From the NCBI GenBank assembly GCA_945897985.1, contig CAMDGN010000004.1:1-39839 (forward strand): a stretch of DNA of 39,839 nucleotides, written 5' to 3'. Shown here in pieces: positions 7,099-14,652 of the stretch (position 1 is its first letter; the number at the start of each line of letters is the position of its first letter). The notes below the pieces were generated by a model that had not been told where the DNA came from, searched no databases, and was given only the letters and a program-made list of their open reading frames with translations. This stretch comes from a candidate division WWE3 bacterium (GTDB taxonomy: Bacteria; Patescibacteriota; WWE3; UBA101185; UBA10185). Position numbers and translations under genes: made by a program.

Positions 7099-8524
7099 GA
7101 AAAAATTATATCAATATAACAAAATTTTAATTGTTTTCATTTTCTTTCTTTTACCATTTAAAGTAAATGCGATAATTGAGGATGTACCAGGATCAACATG
7201 TAAGTTTGCCACACCTGGAGAAAAAGTAACTCTAAGTTCTCTAGAAATAGTTTATACAGGTGGAACCTATATAGACTACTTTGTCCCGGTGGGAACTAGA
7301 TCTAGAGTTTATAATTTAGTATGTGTTGAAGCTCCAAAGTACGATATATCCGGACGTACCCTAGTATTAGCAACAGGAAAAATTTACTACCCAATTAAAG
7401 ATGCTGGCTCTCGTTCACAATTTAGGTGTTATGAGGGCGACTGCCGCTCCCCTAGTGCTACTAGTTATACTTCACTAGATGCTTGTATGAGCAGTATTAC
7501 TCAAAAATACTACTCCGTCACCAATAATGATTTCTACGCAACACAAGCAGCTTGTGTTGATTCAGAATCTACTTCAGGCACAGGAGGAACATTAGAGTCC
7601 GGGGGTTGTTATTATGCCTCACCATATTCAGGTAGACAGACAAGTCTTGTAGCAAAAAATAGTATTTTGGGTTCAGACCCAGATATTAGATGCTCATGTG
7701 CCACTAATGCAAACGCAAGGGTAGCGTGGGATGTCTTTATTGAAGGTCCCGATGGTTCAATAATTAGAAGTTACTACGTAGGACCAGGTTCTCCGGGAGT
7801 ACCTGGATATGATGCAACTGCCTTTAATGCAGCAAAAAACAGATGCTTTGATGAAAACACTAACAGATTTTATAGCCCAACAACCAGTAGTTGTTATAGC
7901 TCACTAGACGCCTGTAAAACAGCTACAGCTACTGCAACAGATTTGGAATGTACTGAAACACAGAAAAACAACTTATTTTTAAAACTACCACCAACTAAAA
8001 TAGAGTATACTGCTACTCAAGAAGGGGATAAAAGAACCCAATTTTTAAGATGCGTCGCGAGATCTAGAACCAACACCGATAAGATGTGTATAAATGAAGT
8101 TTTTGGTTCCGGATTAACCAGCACTACTTACGATAATTCTAATTTCTATAGATGCCGTTGTCAGCCAAACACATCTGGAATTCTTTGCACAATTAGAGGT
8201 CTTGGTAGTTATCCTTGCACGGAAATATGCTCTCTTACACCTTCAGGTTTTAGTACAACAACACGTACTCAAGAGGTAGTGATTAGCTCCCCACTTATAT
8301 TCATTAAAGTCTTAAGCAATTTCCTTTTCTATGCTGCAATTGTTCTTTTTATAATAAATTTCCTAATAGCTGGTCTTGCTTATGTAAAATCAAAGGGAGA
8401 TCCTACTGCTTTAAAAGCCGCCCAGGCTAGAATCACAAACTCAATCGGAGGATTTGTCTTCATCTTGCTAGTTGGAGCTCTTCTTAACTACCTAGTCGCA
8501 AGACTCACAGCTGCCGGGTTCTAA
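7097..8524 (+). CDS. secreted Cys-rich protein with C-terminal pilin-like membrane hairpin
   Basis: The start is ATG 7097; a TTG two codons earlier is unlikely. The signal peptide is MKKLYQYNKILIVFIFFLLP to about residue 25, ending KVNA. About 375 extracellular residues follow with about 20 cysteines, including an internal duplication around SLDAC phrases (TSYTSLDACMSS and SSCYSSLDACKT). The last 90 residues hold two transmembrane helices flanking a cytoplasmic loop with KSKGDPTALKAAQARITN. That is the same layout as the small pilin-like proteins downstream (helix, Y-I-x-S-x-G-D/N, Ala-rich amphipathic loop, helix). I read it as an adhesin or tip-like ectodomain fused to a T4SS pilin-type hairpin; the exact function is unknown. 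It is the first gene of the secretion locus and diverges from the SpoIID gene. Confidence 0.85.
   Translation: MKKLYQYNKILIVFIFFLLPFKVNAIIEDVPGSTCKFATPGEKVTLSSLEIVYTGGTYIDYFVPVGTRSRVYNLVCVEAPKYDISGRTLVLATGKIYYPIKDAGSRSQFRCYEGDCRSPSATSYTSLDACMSSITQKYYSVTNNDFYATQAACVDSESTSGTGGTLESGGCYYASPYSGRQTSLVAKNSILGSDPDIRCSCATNANARVAWDVFIEGPDGSIIRSYYVGPGSPGVPGYDATAFNAAKNRCFDENTNRFYSPTTSSCYSSLDACKTATATATDLECTETQKNNLFLKLPPTKIEYTATQEGDKRTQFLRCVARSRTNTDKMCINEVFGSGLTSTTYDNSNFYRCRCQPNTSGILCTIRGLGSYPCTEICSLTPSGFSTTTRTQEVVISSPLIFIKVLSNFLFYAAIVLFIINFLIAGLAYVKSKGDPTALKAAQARITNSIGGFVFILLVGALLNYLVARLTAAGF
7105..7110 (-). promoter_or_regulatory. -10 element TATAAT, leaderless spacing, inside the divergent gene
   Basis: A perfect TATAAT on the minus strand ends 6 nt before the ATG at 7098, which places initiation at the start codon. 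The element lies inside codons 3-5 of the opposing plus-strand gene. No good -35 is evident 16-18 bp upstream. Confidence 0.6.
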
Positions 8525-8573
8525 GCTTAAAGATTGAAATAATACGCAACCTATAATATACTTACCACCTATT

Positions 8574-9389
8574 ATGGTATATACAAAGGTAATCAAAAAA
8601 GGCATAGTTTCAATAACTTTCTTCCTTATATTAATATTAAACTTAACCAACCCGGCTTTAGCAGATGAGTCTAAGAATAGTTGTAAAAATATAAATGGAA
8701 AATTCTATATTGTTACAGAATACGCACAAAAATGTGGGGTATTAGACTTTGGTTGTCCCTTTATAAACCAAGTCCAATCCTACGATAACGTTCTAAGCTG
8801 TAGTAATGCAGCTATCGAAAAGTACGGATGTATTCCAGCTTTAGAAGATAGAGTTTTTTACGGAACCGGAAACACTAGAATAAATTTTAATACTAATACA
8901 GTTTCACTCGCAGACGCAAAATCATGTCTAACTAATCTGGCTCAAAGTAGTTTAAATAGAAATAATAATGCTCTTGGGACAAACAGCTATTGCTCTACAG
9001 AAACTAAATTTTTCCAATGCAAATGTTCAACTAACCTTCTTGGAACTGTCGGGGTGTTAGGAGATTTTGTTGCTTGGAGTACTGGAAATAAAACATATAA
9101 CTGTTATCTAAACCCAGTATCAGGACCTCAACTCATAAAACTACAAGAAGTAATTCCTCAATCACCTCTAGCCTTCATTAAAACCATGGCTGATATATTC
9201 CTATATTTTGCAGTTTTTCTTTTTGTAATTAATTTCTTAAGGATTGGGACGCTATATATCAGATCTCAAGGAAGCCCCGACGATCTAAAAAAAGCTAGAG
9301 CGCTATTATTTAATAATATTTCAGGTATGGTATTCTTATTATTAGTATCAGGTCTAATAATTTTTACCAATAATGAATTCAGTTTATAA
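8574..9389 (+). CDS. secreted Cys-containing paralogue with C-terminal pilin-like hairpin
   Basis: This 271-aa protein repeats the design of its upstream neighbour. It has a signal peptide (GIVSITFFLILILNLTNPAL, ending near ADES) and an ectodomain of about 150 residues with more than ten cysteines (for example FFQCKCSTN). It ends in a hairpin nearly parallel to the neighbour: SPLAFIKTMADIFLYFAVFL, loop YIRSQGSPDDLKKARALLFN, then a second helix. The shared SPLxFIK entry and VINFL helix ending indicate common ancestry. TATAAT at 8552-8557 would give a leader of about 10 nt. Its last 17 bases overlap the next gene. Its role is probably as a surface subunit of the secretion apparatus (inference). 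Confidence 0.83.
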   Translation: MVYTKVIKKGIVSITFFLILILNLTNPALADESKNSCKNINGKFYIVTEYAQKCGVLDFGCPFINQVQSYDNVLSCSNAAIEKYGCIPALEDRVFYGTGNTRINFNTNTVSLADAKSCLTNLAQSSLNRNNNALGTNSYCSTETKFFQCKCSTNLLGTVGVLGDFVAWSTGNKTYNCYLNPVSGPQLIKLQEVIPQSPLAFIKTMADIFLYFAVFLFVINFLRIGTLYIRSQGSPDDLKKARALLFNNISGMVFLLLVSGLIIFTNNEFSL

Positions 9390-9744
9390 CATTTTAATAA
9401 GACAAGTTTCCGCAGCTACAGCCTCTGCTACACCTCCATCATATGACGGTTCTGCAGAAAGAAGCTGGGGACAAGATGTTTTAAAATTCGGTTCTAGGAC
9501 TGGACCTGGTACTGGTTCAACCATTGGATCCGTTTTAGTTGCAACTATAAATTGGACTTTAGGAGTTGCAGTAGTTGTAGTTGCAATATTCTTAGTAAAT
9601 GGGGCAATTCAGTATATTACCTCAGCTGGAAATAAAGATAAAGCAAAAGAAGCCACAACTACAATCAAAAATGCACTTATAGCTTTAATTGGCATTTTAA
9701 TTTTAGGCAGTCTTCTCACTTATTTAAATTCAATTATTCAGTAA
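9373..9744 (+). CDS. T4SS pilin-like protein (TrbC/VirB2-like)
   Basis: This 123-aa protein has a short N-terminal region rich in Ala, Ser and Thr. Two transmembrane helices (NWTLGVAVVVVAIFLVNGAI and ALIALIGILILGSLLTYL) flank the cytoplasmic loop QYITSAGNKDKAKEATTTIK. This corresponds to the small two-helix pilin type found with CPR secretion loci (Pfam T4SS_pilin, as I recall). The start lies 17 nt inside the preceding gene and no alternative Met exists downstream, so the overlap is probably real. Subunits like this polymerise into a pilus after membrane insertion. Part of a tandem family. Confidence 0.85.
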   Translation: MNSVYNILIRQVSAATASATPPSYDGSAERSWGQDVLKFGSRTGPGTGSTIGSVLVATINWTLGVAVVVVAIFLVNGAIQYITSAGNKDKAKEATTTIKNALIALIGILILGSLLTYLNSIIQ

Positions 9745-9811
9745 ATACTTGAAATTTAAGTTGAGTAGTTAGATAATATTTATAGTAATTTATTTAGAAG
9801 GGATTTAGTTT

Positions 9812-10183
9812 ATGTTTCAAGTTTTTGCACAAGTAATACCATCCACAGGAACAACAAAAGTAGGTGCAAATGAATGCGGAGCTTTCGCTTTCCGATGTTC
9901 TGCGGTTGTTGGCAACGACGGTTACCTTACTGCTATTTTAGAGACAGTGTTGTTTCTCGGATGGATTATTGCTGCTATATTCTTAGCAGTTGGAGCTATT
10001 CAGTATATAACTTCCGCGGGAGACAAAGTTAAAGCTACTGAAGCTAAAGGCACTCTTACTAACGCTTTAATTGGAATAGTTATCTTGCTTGTAATTGGTT
10101 CAATTCTCACAATAGTCTCAAACGTGTTTGGAGGACCTTCTGCAATTGTATTACCAGGAGCACCAACAGTTACTACTACTTAA
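9812..10183 (+). CDS. T4SS pilin-like protein
   Basis: Two helices (about residues 43-62 and 80-104) flank YITSAGDKVKATEAKGTLTN, almost the same loop as its upstream paralogue (GAIQYITSAG is identical). The N-terminus MFQVFAQVIP is too short for a classical signal peptide, so the first helix probably inserts with the N-terminus outside. Two Cys (C22 and C29) could form a disulphide in the exposed segment. A GAAGGG sequence about 10 nt before the ATG may serve as a Shine-Dalgarno. The 67-nt gap upstream contains AT-rich promoter-like sequence (TAGATAATATT). Confidence 0.85.
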   Translation: MFQVFAQVIPSTGTTKVGANECGAFAFRCSAVVGNDGYLTAILETVLFLGWIIAAIFLAVGAIQYITSAGDKVKATEAKGTLTNALIGIVILLVIGSILTIVSNVFGGPSAIVLPGAPTVTTT

Positions 10184-10188
10184 TTTAA

Positions 10189-10608
10189 ATGAAAAACTGC
10201 GATTTAGCTAAAATTAAATCAATGTTACCGCTAACAAGCCTGCTTTTAACAGCAGGCTTGTTTTCAAAAAAAGCACTAGCTGCCTGCCCTTCTGGAAGAT
10301 TAATCACAGATATAAAAGATGCATCTTTCCCCACCTTAGTTGATTGCGCGGTCCCTTCCGCTGCTAGAACAGCAGCCATTTCTCCATATGGGATTATAGT
10401 TTTAATTATCAATTTTATCTCAGGAATTGCTATAGCCCTCTCTGTTTTAGGAATCGTATTAGGCCTACTTTGGATTGCCACAAGCGCTGGTGACAAAACA
10501 AAGTATCAAAACGCCACTAGCACTCTTAAAAATTCTGTAATTGCTCTTGTAGTCACAATTCTAGCCAATAGGATTCTAACTTTACTCTTAACCCAATTCG
10601 GATTTTAA
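10189..10608 (+). CDS. T4SS pilin-like protein with signal peptide
   Basis: This 139-aa paralogue carries a recognisable signal peptide (SMLPLTSLLLTAGLFSKKAL, ending ALA). A short exposed part follows (two Cys), then two helices around WIATSAGDKTKYQNATSTLK. It begins 5 nt after the stop of the previous pilin gene. The signal-peptide codons form a strong 12-bp hairpin (10233-10262), noted separately. It is a likely pilus subunit variant; which of the tandem set is the major pilin cannot be told from sequence. Confidence 0.82.
   Translation: MKNCDLAKIKSMLPLTSLLLTAGLFSKKALAACPSGRLITDIKDASFPTLVDCAVPSAARTAAISPYGIIVLIINFISGIAIALSVLGIVLGLLWIATSAGDKTKYQNATSTLKNSVIALVVTILANRILTLLLTQFGF
10233..10262 (+). 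other. 12-bp hairpin inside the signal-peptide codons of a pilin gene
   Basis: AACAAGCCTGCT (10233-10244) is the exact inverse of AGCAGGCTTGTT (10251-10262), with a 6-nt loop and TTC following. It resembles a terminator with a weak U tract but lies 45 nt inside a coding sequence. It could cause partial termination, protect an upstream mRNA end, or slow translation during export. Confidence 0.6.
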
Positions 10609-10624
10609 TCCCAATCAAAACTGG

Positions 10625-10630
10625 TATAAT
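10625..10630 (+). promoter_or_regulatory. extended -10 (TGG-TATAAT), leaderless spacing
   Basis: TATAAT at 10625-10630 is preceded by TGG, an extended -10 signature, and ends 6 nt before the ATG at 10637. A separate promoter here would uncouple the last pilin-like gene from the ones before it. Confidence 0.6.
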
Positions 10631-10636
10631 TTATTT

Positions 10637-10990
10637 ATGTTTACAGTTCTCGCAGCAGCACCAACAATCACAGTCAAATGGGGAGACTTACTCAATACAA
10701 CAGTTGGAATATTATTCAGTTTAGTAATTGGATTTTTTATTCTTGAATTTATAATTGGGGCATTGACTCTAGCTACAGATTACAGTAATCCAAAAGCGTT
10801 GGAGACAGCAAAGAGTACTTTTACTTCAGCTATAAAGGGTTTGGTTATTTCATTGGGAGCTATAATTGTTATGAACTCACTCCTAAAAGCTCTTGACCTT
10901 CCAGGAATCTCAAACCCAGTAACAAATTTAGCAACTCAATTGACTAATCTGGAAAAGTGTATTAGAAATTATTCTTCTTGCAAACCTTAA
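10637..10990 (+). CDS. T4SS pilin-like protein, divergent member
   Basis: This 117-aa protein again has two helices (LLNTTVGILFSLVIGFFILE into IIGALTLATD, and AIKGLVISLGAIIVMNSLL). The loop is DYSNPKALETAKSTFTS in place of the SAGDK loop. The C-terminal 30 residues are polar and end in a Cys pair (KCIRNYSSCKP) not seen in the other subunits. It has its own extended -10 promoter and a predicted leaderless start. It ends one base before the convergent gene on the opposite strand. Confidence 0.78.
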   Translation: MFTVLAAAPTITVKWGDLLNTTVGILFSLVIGFFILEFIIGALTLATDYSNPKALETAKSTFTSAIKGLVISLGAIIVMNSLLKALDLPGISNPVTNLATQLTNLEKCIRNYSSCKP

Positions 10991-10991
10991 A

Positions 10992-11504
10992 TTACTCAGT
11001 TATAACTGGGCCATCATTCAAATTCTCAAGGTAGCTTTCAGTATAAGTAGTATTGTTAAAAACTATTGAGTAAACAAGTTCATCGTTTAAGAGAATCAAA
11101 AAAGAGTTTGAATTATTATTTAACTGCATCTTATTTGCAAATCTAACCTTAATTGTTCGTTCATCAAAGTACTCAACTTTAATATCATCCTTTGGTTTAA
11201 TTTCAAAAACTAACTGCTCAAAAGCTTCTCTATCGAGATTGGTGCTTAATTTTATAATTAAAGTGTCATCAATTATAAGCCTTTCCCTAAAGCCAGAATT
11301 AAAACTATAACTTGCAACATTTAATTTAAAAGTTGAAGGGTTTCTTAACTTAATTGCACTACTAAGCGAGGGCCCTTTACTTCCAGGAATAAAATTTTGG
11401 TATACAAAAAAAATGGATCCAACTGTTAAAACTATTAATATAACTTTAGAAAAATTATCTAATTTTTTAAGAAACTTGAAAGTATTATCTATTTTGGTTT
11501 TCAT
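10992..11504 (-). CDS. membrane-anchored protein of unknown function in the secretion locus
   Basis: This 170-aa protein has a cytoplasmic basic N-terminus, one helix at about residues 20-37 (VILIVLTVGSIFFVY), and an extracellular beta-rich domain (KPKDDIKVEYFDERTIKVRF, SNSFLILLNDELVYSIVF). The order (short cytoplasmic tail, one helix, soluble domain) is like VirB8 or pilus-assembly partners, but I see no family signature and do not assign one. AAAGG lies 9 nt before the ATG and the gene follows the 1009-aa gene by 42 nt, so they form a two-gene minus-strand operon inside the plus-strand secretion cluster. Confidence 0.78.
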   Translation of the reverse strand: MKTKIDNTFKFLKKLDNFSKVILIVLTVGSIFFVYQNFIPGSKGPSLSSAIKLRNPSTFKLNVASYSFNSGFRERLIIDDTLIIKLSTNLDREAFEQLVFEIKPKDDIKVEYFDERTIKVRFANKMQLNNNSNSFLILLNDELVYSIVFNNTTYTESYLENLNDGPVITE

Positions 11505-11546
11505 ATAAGTTACCTTTCTTTTATAAACTAATGAATTAATAATAAG

Positions 11547-14500
11547 CTACCGTGCATCTGCATAATTATTAGCTGGAATATCACATCTTGAAGGACAGGT
11601 ATATGAACCTGAAGTATTTTTAAATTGATACATTCTACAAAGGTACATAGGATACTTTTGATTTTCTATATACCCTGATGATTTTCCAGTAACCTTAACT
11701 TTACCTGGAGCACAACCGGCAGTACTAACATTATATGCTAGTTTTTTTAATACATTATTAGCTGAGATGGTGATTAGCTGGGTATCTGTTAGTTTTAAAA
11801 CTAACTCAGTGTGACCGTTTGTGATTGGCTTGACCACCCCGTCATTCAGAAGTGTTTTATATCCACCAGGCTCTCTTGTATCGTTGCATGTATTAATTCT
11901 AAAAATAATTGGGTTTCCGGATTGGAAATTTGCTTTATCAACACAAAGACTATTGTATTGGCTCAAATTAGCGGAATCTGAAGCACTATTTGGAATTGCT
12001 AAGTCACTCATCTCATACAATGTAGGTTTTGATTTCATATAGTTATCCAATCCCATTACCAGTCTATTATCTGAAGTAAGTATCGAAGGGTCGTCGTCCT
12101 TAAGAGCCTCCATAACTAAATTTGTACACCAAAACTGCTGGCTGTTTGCAACAACCTCATTACCCTTTGCGTTTATTGTAGTTTTATACATATCAGGGTA
12201 GTTGTAATTACAGTTTAAACTTCCGTCAGTACCTGGCATCAAACCTCCTAAAATTCTTCTCGCGTTACACATAATTTTACAATTATTAGAATTATCAGTT
12301 CCTTCAAAATCAGAGATTTTAAGATTATTCCAGTTAGATCTTAATGGGGTATACATCGCTGATGTTTGTGTAGATACACAAACATTCCCTGAAGTAGTTA
12401 TTGATCCTCCTCTTGCAATAACATTAGGGTTAATACTTTGATATGTTGCAAAAGTTACATCCGAGAAACTTCCTGGAAGATATGGTGTTGAGGAATTACT
12501 TGAAAAAGCTCCTAAAATGACCTGAATAACTCCTAAAATTGCTATTACATATAGACCCACAAATAGTAAACATGACGTTAGAATAACTTTCTTAATATCA
12601 TCAAAAAAAGTTCCACCCTTTTTTTTACCTCCAACCACCCATCTAAAAAAATTCCCAATTCCAGAAAAAGCTCTTTTAATTAAAACAGAGGATCCTCCAA
12701 ATTTATTAAATAATTTCTTTATTGAGTCTCCAAGAGGTCCTGAAAATTTCTTTAAACCTAATTTAGCTAATTGCTCAAGATATCTAACATTCTTACCAAA
12801 CTTCAGTTTTAAACCAGCTCTAAACTTCTTGTATAGGTAAGAATCAAAGAAACTTTTAACAGTTAAATCCATTCCAAATCTTTTTTTCACAAAAGATTTA
12901 AAACCATTACTTAAAAAATTTTTAATCTGTGTTTTCGGGTCCTTGTAAAAATTTAAAACGCTTTGAAGGTCTCCTTCACTTACCTTTTTTCCGTTTATAG
13001 TTATACTAGTAAAAGCTTTAAAAATTAAAGCCTTACCTGTGGCTTTCGCATCAAAATTCTTAAAAGTTGCGAACTGAAATTTATCTTTAAGCCTTTGCTT
13101 TATTTCACTAAATGCGTATCCAGGGTCATAGGCCAATTGAGCTGCATAAATGTATTGATTTAATAAATTCCTTTTAAAAGCGTTTTCGTTGTTTTGAAAG
13201 TTTAATCCTCTGGAAGTTAATCCAATTGAATTTGTTGCACCGCCTAAATCGATATTCTCGTCATTAGCATCTTTGATAAATTTAGCAAAAGTTGAAGTTC
13301 CTAGAAGTCCAGGTTTAACAAAACTCTCTAAGTATCTAGAATCATTACTTCTAAGAGCATTAAAAAATCTTTCCTTCTCAGCTTCAGACCCAAAAGACAT
13401 TACTCCAGAATTGATTGATTTCTCGATATTTGATTTTAATAGATTTAACTTAGAAAGAGCGTTAGTATTAAGTTTAGCAGAATATCTAATTGCGCTAGAG
13501 GCATTTAAGATATCATTAGCTAATTTATTTTTTTCCAAAAGTTGAGAAACTGTTGTTCCTTTTGAAGTCTTTGCACTAGGAGATGTTGCGGCGAGAACGG
13601 CTAAATCACTAATATTAGCTTGAAGATGGGTTAGCTGTACACCTCTTATATATTTGTATGGGCTTCCATCAAGTTTTTTTCCACTTGTTGCCATTCCTTG
13701 AGTGAACTGATTTTTAAAGCCATCCCCGCTAGTGAAAACTTTTCCAGAAGAGTCAACTGAAATTTTGGTATGAACCGCTGCCATTTCAGCCATTAATCCT
13801 GCTGAGTTAGCTCGATTTTTTTTCTGAACATATTTAGAAAAAGTAGTAACATCTCCAGCAACAATTGCAGAATGTAAAGTCGCTCTATCTCTAGAGTTTG
13901 TAACCTTCAATGTGCCATTTTTTATACCTTCTTCTATTTTAGAGCTAATTAAATTTTCTTTATGATCTTGAAAATTTAAAGTGCTGGTATCAAAGTTCGA
14001 ATCGTAAAGATGATCGCTGATTGAAGTTTCAATTTGATAAGTTCTTCTGTTAGCATCGGTTTGAGTAATTTTTCCATTATTAAAATCAGCTGCAATGGAG
14101 TCTATTTCTGACTTATAATTACTCTTATTAGAATCACTATCTACAACATCTTCAGCAACTCTAACCTCAGGAAAAAATAAACCGACGAAATTTTCCCTAT
14201 ATTTTTTATAATCCTTGCCTCTAGGATCCAAAACTTGAAAATAATTCTCTTTGTAATTATTTGTAATTTTTTGATGAACTTCTCTTTTGATATTTTCAGT
14301 TTCAATATCAATTTCTCTTTTAATATACTGTCTTAAAAAAGACCTTATTATAGTTTCCCTTTCAGTGGGAGATGCTGTTGCAAAGGAACTAGTAAATGAA
14401 GGATCGAATTGGTAAGAAGCTGAAATTGTTGCGTAGACATTATCAGCTATAATTTGGGCTTTTTCTACGGGAAGATTGTATGAGGCAACCTCTCTTTGAA

Positions 14501-14576
14501 TTGCCTGCTCGATATAATCAGGTAATTTAGAATATAAATTTGGGAACCATCCAACTGTTAGGTGCTCTTTATCCAT
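11547..14576 (-). CDS. large membrane protein with C-terminal CHAP-like domain
   Basis: The 1009-aa protein has a long, charged, mostly helical cytoplasmic region of about 650 residues. A transmembrane helix follows at about 664-690 (VILTSCLLFVGLYVIAILGV), then a Cys-rich extracellular part of about 310 residues. The last section has the order of a CHAP (NlpC/P60-superfamily) amidase. A helix-starting cysteine, C817, lies in FWCTNLVMEAL, followed by NPIIFR (the usual GDxxxF strand) and a histidine, H922, in NGHTELVLKL. CHAP enzymes cut peptidoglycan peptides or amides, and T4SS loci often include such an enzyme (VirB1-like role). The assignment rests on motif order, not overall similarity. 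TAAAAT ends 6 nt before the ATG. Confidence 0.8.
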   Translation of the reverse strand: MDKEHLTVGWFPNLYSKLPDYIEQAIQREVASYNLPVEKAQIIADNVYATISASYQFDPSFTSSFATASPTERETIIRSFLRQYIKREIDIETENIKREVHQKITNNYKENYFQVLDPRGKDYKKYRENFVGLFFPEVRVAEDVVDSDSNKSNYKSEIDSIAADFNNGKITQTDANRRTYQIETSISDHLYDSNFDTSTLNFQDHKENLISSKIEEGIKNGTLKVTNSRDRATLHSAIVAGDVTTFSKYVQKKNRANSAGLMAEMAAVHTKISVDSSGKVFTSGDGFKNQFTQGMATSGKKLDGSPYKYIRGVQLTHLQANISDLAVLAATSPSAKTSKGTTVSQLLEKNKLANDILNASSAIRYSAKLNTNALSKLNLLKSNIEKSINSGVMSFGSEAEKERFFNALRSNDSRYLESFVKPGLLGTSTFAKFIKDANDENIDLGGATNSIGLTSRGLNFQNNENAFKRNLLNQYIYAAQLAYDPGYAFSEIKQRLKDKFQFATFKNFDAKATGKALIFKAFTSITINGKKVSEGDLQSVLNFYKDPKTQIKNFLSNGFKSFVKKRFGMDLTVKSFFDSYLYKKFRAGLKLKFGKNVRYLEQLAKLGLKKFSGPLGDSIKKLFNKFGGSSVLIKRAFSGIGNFFRWVVGGKKKGGTFFDDIKKVILTSCLLFVGLYVIAILGVIQVILGAFSSNSSTPYLPGSFSDVTFATYQSINPNVIARGGSITTSGNVCVSTQTSAMYTPLRSNWNNLKISDFEGTDNSNNCKIMCNARRILGGLMPGTDGSLNCNYNYPDMYKTTINAKGNEVVANSQQFWCTNLVMEALKDDDPSILTSDNRLVMGLDNYMKSKPTLYEMSDLAIPNSASDSANLSQYNSLCVDKANFQSGNPIIFRINTCNDTREPGGYKTLLNDGVVKPITNGHTELVLKLTDTQLITISANNVLKKLAYNVSTAGCAPGKVKVTGKSSGYIENQKYPMYLCRMYQFKNTSGSYTCPSRCDIPANNYADAR

Positions 14577-14582
14577 AACTCT

Positions 14583-14588
14583 ATTTTA
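14583..14588 (-). promoter_or_regulatory. -10 element TAAAAT, leaderless spacing
   Basis: On the minus strand TAAAAT ends 6 nt before the ATG at 14576. It serves the two-gene minus-strand operon and diverges from the plus-strand promoter at 14641. Confidence 0.5.
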
Positions 14589-14640
14589 CTTTATAATATG
14601 AGATTTGAAATAAAATGGTATTAAAAAAAATTTGTTGTTG

Positions 14641-14646
14641 TAAAAT
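14641..14646 (+). promoter_or_regulatory. -10 element TAAAAT, leaderless spacing
   Basis: TAAAAT followed by ATAAAT and the ATG at 14653: exactly 6 nt, as at several other genes. Transcription of the VirB6-like gene and possibly the genes downstream would start here. Confidence 0.5.
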
Positions 14647-14652
14647 ATAAAT

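Noticed and set aside
10185-10496. Minus-strand reading frame opposite a pilin gene
   Set aside because: It mirrors a real gene with a signal peptide and paralogues; it has no start signals of its own.
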